From Blastocystis sp. Blastoise (Eukaryota; Sar; Bigyra; Opalinata; Blastocystidae), in the NCBI GenBank assembly GCA_039096225.1, contig JBBPEB010000030.1:62001-126000 (forward strand): DNA of 64,000 nt, read 5' to 3'. The position numbers were made by a program, and so were the translations under genes. Positions 13,444 through 30,505 of the stretch are shown here, piece by piece (position 1 is the first letter of the stretch; each line of letters opens with the position of its first letter). Under the pieces are notes generated by a model. It was not told the origin of the DNA. It was given only the letters and a program-made list of their open reading frames with translations, and made no database searches.

Positions 13444-14704
13444 TATGTAACAAATGAAAAATTTTCAAAGTCAATAGGCTCAATAGCGTATGGGTGTTTT
13501 CAGGTCTTAAAAGAAGAAATCATTTTTGCGGGAATATCGAGAAATTCAAAAAAAGTATTTTTTCCCTCCTTTTTTCACTGTCATTTTTCTTTAATATTTT
13601 AGACTTTTTAGTATTAAAAACGATTCTTAAAGGTATATATAGAGACTCTATACCACTTTTGAGACTAAAAATCAAATATTTAAAAATGAGTGGAAATCAC
13701 GACAAGCAATAAAAACAATTTTGTGAAGCTTGGTATGTTGTGTATAAGCATATGTAACAACAGAGATGATAAAAACATACAACTCCTCTTGGTTTAGGAC
13801 ATAATTATAAACTCTCTCAAAAAGACTATTTTTAATCCCAAAACGATACCCTGAACCATAAATTATGTCCTGAATGATATTCTAAAGTCATATTTTGATA
13901 AAGAGGTTTATTGACGATAATCAATAAACAAAAACAAGAGCTTCTGTTTTACTTTTCTTTTTTGAATTTTTAATTGTTTTGACTTTCTAGGGTAGTTGGC
14001 TAAAAGAATGCTGTCGTCTTTAGGCTAAAAAATTATGAATAAAAAAGTCAAGTCATTTTATTGTTTTTTCCTTGGGAAATCAAAAATAAGAAATTTTTAG
14101 GTGTGTTTAATTTAGGCTGTATAATGATTTATATTGTAAAAGGACTTGACGAGAATGACAAGAGTGATAATACATCACTCAGAGAACACACAAATTTTTA
14201 AAACTTCTCACTCATGTAATCCATTCCTGAATTATAGACTTCAGAGAAAAACTTAAAGTCTTTTTGGTTTTAAACAGTCATTTTAAATCATAAAACACTG
14301 TAAAAGAGTCAATATTTAAAACATCTATGATTATATCAATAAACAGTATATTTTGTAGAGTTATTTTAAAGTTATTTTCGTCAAAAAGAGAGAAACTTGA
14401 CAAGTTGGCGGAGCTTTTGTTCTCGGGTTTAGGCCAACGTATTTTTGATTTAAAAATCCCAGTCATTTTGTTGTTTCTCTTACGGGAAATAGGGTCAAAA
14501 AAACAAAAATTGTCCGTAGTGCGTTAGTGTTTTTTAAAAAGATGAATACTAATTGTATGGATATATTAGGAGTAACTGTTGCTTTAGCTATGAAAAAAGA
14601 ATAGATAAAACAATTATTAGTAAATGAAAAGTAAGGAAAAAAAAGAAAAAGAAAAAAATGAACACATTGTAGATTTATATATGAGCGATAAAATAGTTGT
14701 AGGT

Positions 14705-17700
14705 TTATTTTTGTAATTCAGCCTTAGCCCTATCGATTTCTTCCATCTTAAAGATTCTAAAGATTTTTACATATTGATTTTCTGCATCTTCTATGAGTAA
14801 AGACTTGAATTCATTTCCATGATCTCCTGCTTTCCATATAAGTAGTTCTAACTCATACTCAGCATTATATTGTCGCTTACATTTTTCAAAATAGGACATA
14901 ATTTGTGCTATAAAAAAAAATCATTATTAATATAAATGAAAATATATATATATAATAAATGAATACAATTTGATGGAGGTGGTAAAGGAATATTTTCTTT
15001 TTCTGAATCAAATGAATAAAATATAATAAACTTATCAAGACCATAATAAACATAGAGTGGATGTCCACTAAATAATATATAATAAAATAGTTATTCATGA
15101 TAAAAATAAGAATAAGAATAAGGAGAACAGACAAAAATCTATACCATTGAGATGTTGAATTCCATGAAAGAGAACAATTCGAAAGAGCCACGTGATCCAC
15201 ATCGTAATAGTATTCCAGTGTTGGATACAAATATCTTGATAATACTGAAGGAGGATATGTACTAGAAAGAAATAAGGGTGATAATTGAATATATATATAT
15301 ATGTATTGGAATAATTAAGATTATATATATACGTTAATGAATATAAAAAGTCTACGAAAAAGTCTACATTCTTATATTCATAAAAACATGACTTTTGTAA
15401 TAATGCATAAATCTATAGAATAAATCAATATTATATATATAATAATAATTGTGAATAATATATATATATACATATTTTGGAATAATACTAAGTTTGTTAT
15501 AATCTGGTAATTTGACATCATATATACCTGTTTCACTAATAGATAAGAAGGAATATAAATAAATGTTATAAAATAGTTAGAATATATATTAGAAAATATA
15601 TAAATAGATTAGAATATAGAACATAAATAGGTTTTAATAAAATATATAAATAGATTAGAATATAGAACATAAATAATTATTAAATAAAATATATAAATAG
15701 ATTAGAATATAGAACATAAATAATTATTAAATAAAATATATAAATAGATTAGAATATAGAATAAAAATAATAATTAATAAATAAAATATATACTATAAAA
15801 TAATACATATATATATATACACTTTGTTTGTTCTAGCATATTGAATATAGAAAGAATGAAGATACTGATAGAGATAGGAACGTAGTCCTTCGGGTCCTGA
15901 GGATAATTTACTTGGCAATAACTATAGAGAACATAGTATGTATATATAGAATAGAATCATATAATACGTTATAGAATAATATAATAAATATATTTTAATA
16001 TACTATTTAACGATATAGTTTATGCTAAAATAAAATAGATAAAACATAATTATTTATATACTATTGATGCAATAATAATTATAGAATAAATAAATAATAT
16101 ATATATATATACTTGATGAATCAGCATATATAAACAGATCGATGGATTTGTTTGATTGTATATTTTAAGAGGAGCAGAAGTCTGATTATAAGGTTTGTTA
16201 ATACTATAAAATATTAATATATATATATATAATGTATATTTAAAAAAAGAATCTATAGTGAATACTAATATATATATATATATATATACATTCGTAGTCT
16301 TCGAACAGGTCGTGATATATATTCTACTTCTCGATTACCTATAGAGAGGTATAAATAATATATATATATATATATATTACTAAAATATGAAAGTTTATTA
16401 TGTAGTTATTAATTATTATACTATATAAATACTATTAATTGTTTTATCTATATATGTATATGTATATTCAACAGCAATTTGACAGTGAGGACGCGCGTCA
16501 TCGTCTATTACTATTCCTATAGGATAATGAAAACAAAAATAGTTATATGAATAATAAAGAAAATAAAGAATAATGATATTCATTATATAATATTTATTAT
16601 ACGAATAATTATATTTATTATTACTATTATTATAATTATAAGACTATTAATGATTATAATAATGATTATAATACGCATAAAAGTTATACTAATATGAATA
16701 ATAATAATGATCATCATACCTATAGGATCAATATAGTTAAATTCAAATGGAATACATGTATTTCTTCTTAATACAGCTAATTGATATATATTCTTATATA
16801 AATAATGTTCTTGTACTTGAGGAGAAGATATCATCAGAGAAGGAGAAATACCACTAGTAGATCGAAATCGAAAGAGTACCTAAGGAAATATATATTTATA
16901 TTTATTATAGTTATATACATGTGAATATATATATATATATATATATTATAAAGTAATAAATATATATATAGAATATATCCATGATTTCATTAGTATTATA
17001 TATATATACTTGTGTTCCTAAAGGTTCTTGAGCGTCATGAGATAATTTACTGACAATCTCTTGAATCCCTCTATTTGTGTTCCAACCATAAAGTTTCCCT
17101 CCTGTCATAGTAACCATAGGAAGAAGAGAAGAGAGATGTATATAGGGAGAAGTAGAAGTAGAATAAAGAAGAGACAAAGAAAAAGATAAAGAACGAGATT
17201 TCTCACCCTATATATAGAAAAAGATATTATATATAATAGAGTATATTATAGAAATTGTATGTTTATATAGATATAGTTATAATATTTGATATATATATAT
17301 ATATATACGATATCTGAGTAGAAGTTATTCTCTGGTGTGAGATAGGGTGTCATCGTAGAGTTACTTGAAGGAGTTATATATGGACGATCTATATAGAATA
17401 ACAATAAGAATAAGAATAATAGGGGTATAATAAAGAATATAGAAATGATTAGAAATAATGATTATAATTGGTATTATTATATAGAGAATAATATAGTCAT
17501 TTGAAAATAAACAAGAAATGTTAAATGTATATATAAATATATATATAATAAAAATATGATTCTATTTAATAAGATATATATATACACAAAACTCCTATAC
17601 CATAGGAAGGTGCATCGGATATATATATATTCATAGTGCCTCCTATACATAATCCCTTATGTGTATATATATCGATATAATCCAATACACAATGTAAGGC

Positions 17701-19145
17701 ACTACCAATAGCACTATATATATAATGAATATAAAGACTCCACTATTATATATATAATATATATAATGAATATAAAGACTCCACTATTATATATATAATA
17801 TATATAATAAATATAAAGAGTCCACTATTATATATATAATATATATAATAAATATAAAGACTCCACTATTATATATATAATATATATATAATGAATATAA
17901 TATGGGAAAAATAATCAAAAATATATATATAGAATACCATGTTCCTCTTTGATGTTGAATCGCATCCACTAATCGGAGAGCTTGATCACGTGACGATTCG
18001 ATCATGCACGTGGCTTCCTCCCAATCCATTATTTGGAATAGAGGGATATCTGAACACTGAAGAACACCTTCTGCGTCACTTTCAGGAAATCCTACTATTT
18101 GTGTATACTATATAAATAGATAATAGAATAATAAATATATAATAATCAGAATTATTAGTACAATAATAATGAATAAAATAAATAATCAAAATAATAATAT
18201 ATAATAATAAAAAGTATTAGAATAGCAAAAACAATAATAGTTTCACATAAATCTGTGAATACAAAATTAATATTTCGTAAATAATATACAAGAGCACGTA
18301 TATAATTAGAATGAAGATCATAAACTCCAATTCGATCTCCTACTGTTACTAACACTATATATAATAATATACAAATATTCATTATATATACTAAAACGCA
18401 TATTATTAGGAATAACTTTGATCGTTTCTTTTAAAAGAGTTTTAATGTCTTTTATATAGTTTTCATCACCTGTACAATCTACAATACATACATAGAGTTG
18501 AGATGCAGTTGAACTCACATGAGAAAACTTACTATATTATAAAGAGTAGATTTGAAAAGATTGATCAACAATATTGATAATAGAAAAGTGATTTAGTATA
18601 TATAAAAATATATATTTATATGCATATTTATTCCATAAAAAAATATACGTATCTTGATTGAGAGGCATTTCTAATTCATAAGAATTACAGACACATTCGT
18701 CACATTCAGCTCGACTAAATGCTGATATATATCGTTTTTTTGCAATCATTTTATCGATAGGAGTATATGTATTACAAATAGGGCATAGCCAACTAGTATA
18801 TAATAACGAGACAGAAAAGAAAACAACATACTTATCCTTTTCAAAAATACAGTAATTACTAATATATCCATAGCAGTTCTTACACCGTAAAATCTCTTTT
18901 TGAGTAATTTTAGGTCTCTATAAAAAGTAAATAAAACATAATAAAAAGAAAAATACGGCAATTTCTTGATCTGGATTCAATGGTTGCAATATACCTCCCC
19001 ATGGAATCGATGTATGATCTTTTATTTGTGCTATAAAGATAAATTAAACGCTTAAAGTCAACGAAATACAATTAGCTGGAAACAAGTCAGATGCAAGTTG
19101 TAGAGCTACGATAGGCTTCTCATTGGGTGTACTATTATATTCCAT
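14705..19145 (-). CDS. Sec23/Sec24-family COPII-related protein
   Basis: A multi-exon gene (about 17 exons) read by joining GTAT...AG introns. It starts at ATG 19,145 (MEYNSTPNEKP) and ends at TAA 14,705. After IPWGGILQPL comes a zinc finger with CxxC pairs (RCKNCYGY ... WLCPICNTY), then a vWA-like trunk (LYVCIVDCTGDENYIKDI ... MLVTVGDRIGVYDLHS). Next come GGTMNIYISDAPSYGIGVL, a TGGKLYGW segment, the beta-sandwich stretch QIAVEYISRPVRRLRM and a helical C-terminus rich in charged residues (YFEKCKRQYNAEYELELL). Sec23/Sec24 proteins form the inner COPII coat at ER exit sites. This protein looks like a divergent third type and not a canonical Sec23 or Sec24. One intron (16,318-16,469) is non-canonical. 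Exon boundaries in the middle of the gene are approximate. Confidence 0.72.
15583..15790. repeat. Intronic minisatellite
   Basis: Four imperfect copies of a roughly 50-bp unit containing ATAGATTAGAATATAGAA, inside an intron of the Sec23/24-like gene. Confidence 0.75.
17718..17895. repeat. Intronic minisatellite
   Basis: Four copies of a roughly 43-bp unit containing ATAAAGACTCCACTATTATA (one copy has GAGT for GACT), inside another intron of the Sec23/24-like gene. Its sequence is unrelated to the array at 15,583. Confidence 0.8.
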
Positions 19146-19220
19146 TTATTTTAACAAAAGAACGAATAGTGTTTGAATTTCACTTTATTTGAATTAATAC
19201 AAAACCGCGGATCTAGATGA

Positions 19221-21082
<1,862 letters not shown>

Positions 21083-21630
21083 ATTATGTTGTTATTCATG
21101 TTATTTCTTCTATATGTTTCTATGTGTTGGATTTTAATTAAAAGTATCTTTTCTATTTACGATTTATTGAGTTCAAGTCATCGTATAAAATATTCATATT
21201 TATTATTAATATTTTAATATAATCAATTACGTCACTGACCTTCTTTTTATTTTTATCAACACATTTTTTCATATCTTTGTCAAGATGCATAGTAAAGAAA
21301 TCATAATCATTAAATAACCTCATCATTCATCCTATTTCTAAAGGAATATTTTTTAAATTAACATTTTTTAGTATTTCTATTTAAAATATAAGATGGCAAA
21401 CAGCCAATCAAAAATAAACTCGATGTGATTAACCCAATAAAAAGGGGTAGTCATGAAGAAGAAACCAATCAAAATTCTTCAATAAAACCAGTCATCTATT
21501 TTTCACAGACTTTTTTTGTTGCTGTTGCGTGAAACGCTTCATAAAATTAAGATATCTTTACAAATATTACTCAAAGTGAGAAAAATTCTTTATATTCTTA
21601 GTTATAACTATCAATAAATCAAAACAAACG
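21083..21630. other. Intergenic spacer, DIM1 to transporter
   Basis: 548 bp between two + strand genes. It must hold the DIM1 3' end and the transporter promoter. The only distinctive feature is CGTGAAACGCTT at 21,528, the reverse complement of part of the hairpin at 12,853. Nothing else seen. Confidence 0.5.
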
Positions 21631-23242
21631 ATGTCTCCAGACACGATGGTAGGTAATATAAGAAAAAGAAAAGTAGATCTTGATATCTCACAGAATTTCA
21701 GTGTTCTACGAAGCGGTCTTCCTCTTTCGTTTGGAGTTAACTCTACAAATCAAACAATTATTAACTTAATAGCATCTATTCTTACATCCAGTGGTCTATC
21801 AATGCCTTACCTAATGAGTAGATGTGGTATCTTGCTTGGTACTATATTCACTATTTTTTCAATGTTAATTGCTATAGAAACTTCTTATTATTTAACTACA
21901 GCTTGCGAATATACAAAGCAGTCTACATATGGTAGAATAGTGAATATACTTATGGGTGAGTCATTTGCACGTTTATCAAATCTGTTGGCAATAGCTTCTT
22001 CTTTTTGCTTTTCTGTCAGTTATTTTTCTACAATTTTCGATGCATTCCCCAAATTACTATTTTATATATTTCATAAAGAGATCAATAAAGGCTTTGATGA
22101 ATATGTATATATAAATATCATTCATGTTCTTTTTATTTCGTTTTTTTATGTAGTCTAGACACTCTTTATTATTATTATATATATAGACATTCAAACTGAT
22201 CACTATTTTCATCGTTATATTTCCTATTCTTTTATCGAAATCCTTAAATCGTTTTCAAACATTTGATCGAATTTCTATAATATTTAGTCTCCTTACTGTT
22301 ATATATGCATTATTTGAAGGATATCATACGTATTCTACATTCGTATATATATATATATATATATACTTTTATAGTTGTACTATTATTGTTTTTAATGTGA
22401 ACTCAATATTTATCTTCTCCTATATATAAAACTTATATCCTTGTTACAAAATAATACTATTGTATTATTAATATATATATATATATTGTTGTTTATAAAT
22501 GAAATACTTATTCTATCTATCTATATACTTTATATAGCCTCTTCCTCTTCATTTGTTTCCCCGTAAAAATATTTCTTATCCTCGTTTTATTATATTAATA
22601 TTAATGTGGTTCAATAGCCATCTCAGTATTCCAAGTATATATAGAGAAATGAATGTTACTACTAAAGATGAATATTCCTCTAAACCTGAAAAGATGCAAT
22701 ATATTATCAAAGTCTCTTATATTACTTGTCTTTTCATCTATATTATTATTGGTATATGTGGATATATAGCTTTCAGTGAAAATTCTTCATTTAATTTTCT
22801 TAATTCACCTGGAAAAAAAAGTTTTTCTACACTTTTCTACTTATGTAAATCCTCTTATATTTTATATAGTTATATTTCATGTATATTTTGTTCTTATTCT
22901 TCAATTCATTTATTTGATACAATATTTTTTTCATCACCATCTTCTTTTACACGTCAATTCTTTGAAAGTATTATTTGGTGTATTTCTATTTGTTATGCTT
23001 CTATTATAATTCCTTCTCAAAACTTTATTACTATGATCAACGGATGCACTTGCGGTTTATTTCTTGAAATTATTATACCTTCATTATTATACCTTTGTAT
23101 AAATGATCAATTTAAACGAATGATCAGTTTAACAAGCATACTTGGAATTCCAAAAAACAAACGAAATTTAGAAGCTATCTTAGCATCTGCTATCTTTATT
23201 ATCTTTGGTGTATATGTATTGGTTCAAATCCTTGTGGAATAA
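21631..23242 (+). CDS. AAAP-family amino-acid transporter
   Basis: Three exons (21,631-22,104; 22,187-22,342; 22,538-23,242), all in phase 0, giving about 444 residues. The N-terminal tail is short and charged (MVGNIRKRKVDLD). The first membrane segment has the AAAP/SLC38-type pattern NLIASILTSSGLSMPYLMSR. About ten to eleven hydrophobic segments follow, and a late one (GCTCGLFLEIIIPSLLYL) fits the TM9-10 region of the family. It is predicted to move amino acids across the plasma or vacuolar membrane; substrate cannot be told. The TTG sometimes read as a start at 22,553 is internal to exon 3. Confidence 0.8.
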
Positions 23243-23955
23243 CAGTATTCATATATTTATATGTATATTTATATTTATTATTTTTTTTTTTTTAATTTTA
23301 ATTATTTTATATATTTAATGATATTATTATGTTAATGATATTATTATATTAATGATATTATTATGTTTTAATGATATCATTATATTTTAATAATTTTACT
23401 TTATTATTGTGTTATCTTTTTGATTATGCTTATCTATTTTTTTTTTATTATTTGTAAATTCCTTCCTCATTTATTTCTATAATTATTATTATTGCCTCTC
23501 TTTTTCATTTTCATTTTCTTTAAATAATAATGTATTTCCGTAAAATTATGCATTTCCTTTCTCAATAAAATGATAAGTTTTGTCTTCCGCTCTTATTCAC
23601 TGTTGACCAATTTATCACATTCTGTTAAACATAAGAATTCATTTTTGAAATAATCTAATTACCAATTATGTAAGGTATTAATCATACTTACGACTTCATA
23701 GACTGTAGAAACCATAAAATCATCGAATAGCATTATTATTTAATGAAGAATCATTGTTTTCACTGAATACATTTAAAAAAAATAAAAACACAAATAATAT
23801 GACGAACACTCTTAAAGAATCAAGAAAAAGTCTTTTATAGAATAATTTGACTCATTTCTCATAAATAACCACGATAATCTCATATTTAACAAGGATTATC
23901 GAAATATAAATTATTTAATACTTTTATACTCCATTCATCTTCAATATTAAATAAG
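23243..23955. other. Intergenic spacer
   Basis: 713 bp of AT-rich DNA with a short imperfect repeat of TTAATGATATTATTATG near 23,312-23,385. No gene or RNA seen. Confidence 0.5.
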
Positions 23956-25105
<1,150 letters not shown>

Positions 25106-25735
25106 ACATTATTTGATTTATTGATTTATTTCTATTATATGTTTACCTCTTTTATTTATTTTCTTTTTATTCTCATAGTTTTTATATATGTCTTCAAAAC
25201 ATTTCGTAGATCAAGAATATCGTTGTTCTAATTCTTTTATTATATTAAACTCATTTTATATCTAATGTATACAGAGTAATTAGTATGAAACAACAAATGC
25301 CAAACTCTCTTTTTATACTAAAACATTGATATAGACATATCAGAAATATATGTATATATATATATTCATTTATTTATTAAAATCTTTGATACCAACATTT
25401 TGAGTTCATTCATATAATGATAATTGTTGTGTTATACTTAACTATATTCTCTTTACTTCAAATATGGCATAACGAAGAAGACATTTCATTGCTACTAAAC
25501 GTGAAGTATCTCTACCATATTATGTATAAATACAATGCATATTCTTCTTTAATAATGAACGATATACATTTTATATGCAAATCAAAAATATAAATGAAGA
25601 AAAACTCGAAAAAGAATTCAATGAAAGAATGAATTCTTTTTTGTACTTTTAAGTTAGAATTTTCGCTTAAAATAACCATATTGGTATTTATATTAGATAG
25701 AAAATACATTGAAAAATTAATTATATAATTCATTT
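25106..25735. other. Intergenic spacer
   Basis: 630 bp between two + strand genes. Nothing recognised; the - strand frame at 25,512-25,733 is Ile/Phe/Tyr-rich noise in the GUF1 promoter region. Confidence 0.5.
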
Positions 25736-27258
25736 ATGAATACGTTACTGTTATTTGGACGGAATCTCATTCACTATGGCTTAAAACCTGTGAAAACTGG
25801 ATTTACCTATTGTTTATTTGGAACGTATATTATTAATAATAATATTCTAAATGTACCTAGATTTACAGGAAAGATGGGAGATGGTGCTAAGAAAGTAGTC
25901 AATGAATATTTGACGGTTGATCCTGAAGACATACGTACATTCAGTATTATCGCTCATATTGATCATGGAAAGAGTACTTTAGCTGATGCAATGATGAAAT
26001 ATGCTGGAAATATTGCACAAGACTCTCCTGCACAATTTCTCGATAATCTTGAAGTATTTCATCATTCTTTATTCGATGTTAATGCTTTTATCATCAAAAA
26101 TACTATTCATTTGTTGTATTTATAGGTAGAACGAGAACGTGGTATTACAGTTAAGGCTCAAACAGCATCTATGATCTTAAAGAATCCTTCTGATGGTCAT
26201 GAATATTTATATAATCTTATTGATACTCCTGGTATAACTATCTTCAATATTTTTTCTATACTATTGACTAATGTTTATTATTATTATTTTTATGATATAT
26301 ATATATTGATATGTATATATATAGGTCATGTAGATTTCAGTTATGAAGTATACCGTTCATTAGCTGCTTGTCAGGGTGTTTTGCTTCTTGTAGATGCGTC
26401 ACAAGGGATCCAGGCACAAACTTTAGCTAATTATAGAATAGCCAAACAATATGTATATATACTATTTAGTATTATGATGTATTATTCTTTTTATGGTTAT
26501 TTATTATTTTGTTTATATATCAAATAAGCTTTCTATATATATATGATTATATCTATAGAATTTAGATGTTATTCCCGTGATTACGAAGATCGATTTATCC
26601 ATTTCAAATGTTGATAAATGTAAAGAACAACTTGAGTCTCTTTTTGGATTTAAAGAGAAAGATATTTTAACTTGCTCTGCTAAGAAACAACTTGTATATA
26701 TAGATTATTATATGTTAATTATATATTATTGTTTATTTTTTTTTTTATTTTTTTTTTATGATATATTATTAAATTATTTTATTATGCTCATTATATATAA
26801 ATATTATAATACATGTTATTATTATCTCTTAGGGTATTCCTGAAATCTTTGATAGTATCACCAATCATATCATGTGGGCTACGGGGGATGTTACAAAAGA
26901 TCTTCGAGGACGTATCTTTGATAGCTGGTATATATATAAATAAAACTATTATTAATACTTTTGTTTAACTCGACATGAACTCTTTATATACTTATATACA
27001 TATATATATATTAATTTATTTTTTATTTCGAATTTCTATAATTATATAAAGTATCCCTTATTGATTTAATTATATACATATATATATACAATAGGTATGA
27101 TCAGTTTCGAGGTATTGTATGTTCTATTCAGATTGAAGATGGTACCCTCTCTAAGGGGGATATCATTAGCTTTTATTCCAATAAACAAACGTTTGAAGTT
27201 CAAGAAATCGGGTTATTACTCCCTTTTCCTGCTCCTATTAAACAACTCAAACCTGGAC

Positions 27259-27321
<63 letters not shown>

Positions 27322-29698
27322 CATGATTAATAAAAATATTATGAAAATTATTTTCTAAATTATAATTATTAAATATTGTTTTACAATTATTATTATTAAT
27401 TTATTTCATTTTTTCCATTCTTTTTTATATATAATTTCTAATTCTAAAATAAAAAGATATATATATATGTATATATATAGATAGGTTATGCTATATTTGG
27501 AACAAAGGATAATTCCCTTCTTCATATAGGGGATACCTTCACTCATAAAGCTAGTCTCTCTACTATTACTCCTCTTCCTTCTTTTCCTTCTTCAAATCCT
27601 ATGGTATATGCTTCTATTTATCCTGTAGATCAATCTTCGTATGAAGAAATGAAGAAAGCAGTTGATAAATTATTATTAAATGATTCTTCAGTTACTATTT
27701 CACCGGAAACCTCAGATGCTCTTGGCGTAGGATTCCGATGTGGATATTTAGGGGTTTTACATATGTCTATCTTCCAAGAACGTCTAGCCAAGGAATTTGA
27801 GATGTCTGTTATTGTAACGGCACCTTTTGTACCTCATAAAGTACTACTGAAAACTGGAGAAGAAGTATATGAATTTGTTTATATGGTTATTTTATGTTTT
27901 TATTTATATTTATATTTATATTTATATTTGTGTTTTTTCATTTATTCTTTTTAATATGTTTATTATAATTAACAATAAGATTTAATTGAATATATATAAA
28001 CATTTATCTCTTCTTTATATATATATATATAGATGCTTATTGAAAAAGCAGCGGATCTCCCTGACAGAGCACGCGTCAGCAAATATTTTCAGCCAATGAC
28101 ACGTGTCACAATAGTTAGCCCCTCACAGCACATGGGATCCCTCATGAAATTATTAAATGATAAAAAAGGAAGAAGTGAAGTATGTCTATATATAGAATTA
28201 TTCATATATTATATATATATATAATAATTTGTTTTACTATATATCTTTATATACTATTTTCTATGCATAATATATATATTTTAGTATGTATATATATATA
28301 GGATGTAAAATATCTTGATAAAGATTTAGTATTATTACAATATGTTGTCCCATGGGGAGAAATAGTATTAGATCTTTATGATAAAGTAAAGAATATTTCA
28401 TCAGGATATGCAACAATTGAATATGAACAAATCGGATTTGAAGAAGCAGCTATTTCTAAGGTAAATTGTTATTATTATTAATATGTAAATTATACGTTTG
28501 CATTATATATATATATATATATATATTCATTATATTATTCTTCTAGAAGAATAGACTATATATATATATATATATATATCACCAATTACTTGTTCTTTCT
28601 TTCCCTCCATATATTCCCTCCATTTCTAGGTAGATATCCTCATAAATGGTCGTCCTGTAGATGCTCTGTCTTTCGTATGTGATAATAAATCGATTGAAAC
28701 ACAAGGCAGAGGCATCCTGGTCAAATTACAAGTATATATTATATTATATTATATTATATTATATTATATTATATTATATTATATTATATTATATTATATT
28801 ATATTATATTATATTATATTATAGTATATTATATTATATTATATTATATTATATTATATTATATTATATTATATTATATTATATTATATTATATTATATT
28901 ATATTATATTATATTATATTATATTATAATATATTATATTATATTATATTATATTATAATATATTATATTATATTATATTATATTATAATATATTATATT
29001 ATATTATATTATATTATATTATATTATATTATATTATATTATATTATATTATATTATATTATTATTATATTATTATTATATATATTCAAATTCATTTCAT
29101 ATTTCATTTTTTATTTTTATTCATTACATCAATAAGCAATAAAAATTTTTTATTTATTTGTCCACCCATACATTATAAATATTTCTCTTATATATACTTC
29201 TATTTCTGATCTTTACTCTATAAATATAATATCAATTTATTCCTATAAATCATTCTAGAAAGCTATAAATAGACAGCAATTTGAAGTTATTATACAGGCT
29301 TCTGTTGGAAATAAAATCTTTGCTAAAGAGCGAGTGGCTCCCTATCGAAAAGATGTACTCACAAAAAGCGGGAAAACTGTATTTATATTATTATTATTAT
29401 TTAGTTTAATTATATATACATAAATATTTCTTATATATAAATATATACTACACATGATTTACTATCTATTTGTATATAACTCATATCCTATTAAATTATA
29501 TATTCATATATGTTTCAATATTTTTTTGTTAATCCATCTAAATACTAATTATCTATATAATAGGTTGGTGGGGGTGATATGACACGTAAATATAAATTGT
29601 TAGAGAAACAAAAAAGAGGGAAGAAGAAGATGAAAACCGTGGGGAATGTAGAACTATCTCAAGAAGTATTCTTAACTGTGTTGAAACGAGATGAATAA
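25736..29698 (+). CDS. GUF1: GUF1/LepA translation GTPase
   Basis: Twelve exons, all joined by GT-AG introns. LepA/EF4 GTPases act on stalled or mistranslocated organellar ribosomes. Motifs: P-loop AHIDHGKST, switch [16 protein letters not shown]3 [12 protein letters not shown], then a G4 motif reading TKID (usually NKID), and CSAKK. The LepA-specific region [18 protein letters not shown] is present, as is the C-terminal domain ending [20 protein letters not shown] and LKRDE-stop. The N-terminal extension of about 50 residues ([17 protein letters not shown]) is basic/amphipathic and fits mitochondrial import. Introns carry (TA)n and (ATATT)n arrays. Confidence 0.95.
27258..27318. repeat. (TA)n in GUF1 intron
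   Basis: About 30 TA dinucleotides directly after the donor of the intron between KPGH and IGYAIFG. Confidence 0.9.
28734..29076. repeat. (ATATT)n microsatellite in GUF1 intron
   Basis: About 66 copies of the pentamer ATATT with a few point variants (ATAGT, ATAAT), within the intron between LVKLQ and KAINRQQ. The Tyr/Ile-rich frame through it is an artefact. Confidence 0.95.
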
Positions 29699-30505
29699 TT
29701 CATATTTGTTTTGTCATCTATACATAATTAAGTTCTTATCCTATTATATGTTTTTTTCTTTGTTATTATTTGTTATGAATGAGTTTTTAATTTTGAGTTG
29801 TTTTATTTTTAATATTAATATTTTAAAGTTTTGTTTATTAAGAAAAAAAAATTAAAAACAATGATAACGAAACCATGGAATAAACACCAAAATAAAGGAT
29901 AACAACCATCAAAGGATAAGGATAATAATGAAACAAGAAAATGGATTAATCCAAAGAAGAACAGAATAAATACATATATAATTGGAAACAATGACAATAA
30001 TAACACAAAAAATAAATATTATATTGAAAAAATACAATATAAAATATGTGGATAAGAAATATAGAATTGTATGTAAATTTTAAAGAAAATGAATTATAAA
30101 ATATGTAGATATGTATGTATAATCAATAAGTTGAATATATGTAAATTGTCTTTCATATTTATATATATAAGATAACAGTACTAATAAGATTAAAGACATA
30201 GAATGATACAATAAGATAACGTATTACCCATAATATTAATAAAGAAATAGTATATAGATATATATATATATGTAAATACAAAAACGTAAAATAATAATAA
30301 TTCTTTTATAAAATAACAAAAACAAGTATATATATTGGTAAATGAAAATAAAATGTAGAGTTTTAAATATATATATATATATATAAACTCTAAATAAATA
30401 TTTCATGATATATAATAGAATACTATTATATAAAAAAAATCACAATAGAAAGAGAAGAATTGTGTGTAATAATAAGTAAAAATATTCGCGGGAATCCTTA
30501 GTTTC
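29699..30505. other. Convergent intergenic spacer
   Basis: 807 bp between the 3' ends of GUF1 (+) and the GNAT gene (-). AT-rich, with short dinucleotide runs; nothing else recognised. Confidence 0.5.

Larger units (their letters stand above)
9835..14704. other. Gene-poor spacer with decayed repeats
   Basis: No supportable gene in nearly 4.9 kb. It contains degenerate repeats of a segment around ATTGACTSAGAAAT (near 11,206, 11,964 and 12,146), repeated GGGTATTTCTAACA motifs near 11,050-11,110, the 100-bp direct repeat at 12,752 and 13,344, and two related modules at about 13,990-14,090 and 14,403-14,515. Short frames at 13,494-13,712 and 14,278-14,527 lie in these modules and resemble no known protein. 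Confidence 0.6.

Noticed and set aside
13494-14527. Three frames of 62-72 codons
   Set aside because: They lie in decayed repeat modules, two overlap on opposite strands, and none resembles a protein family.
28661-29209. 182-codon Tyr/Ile-rich frame
   Set aside because: GUF1 exon continuing into an (ATATT)n intron.
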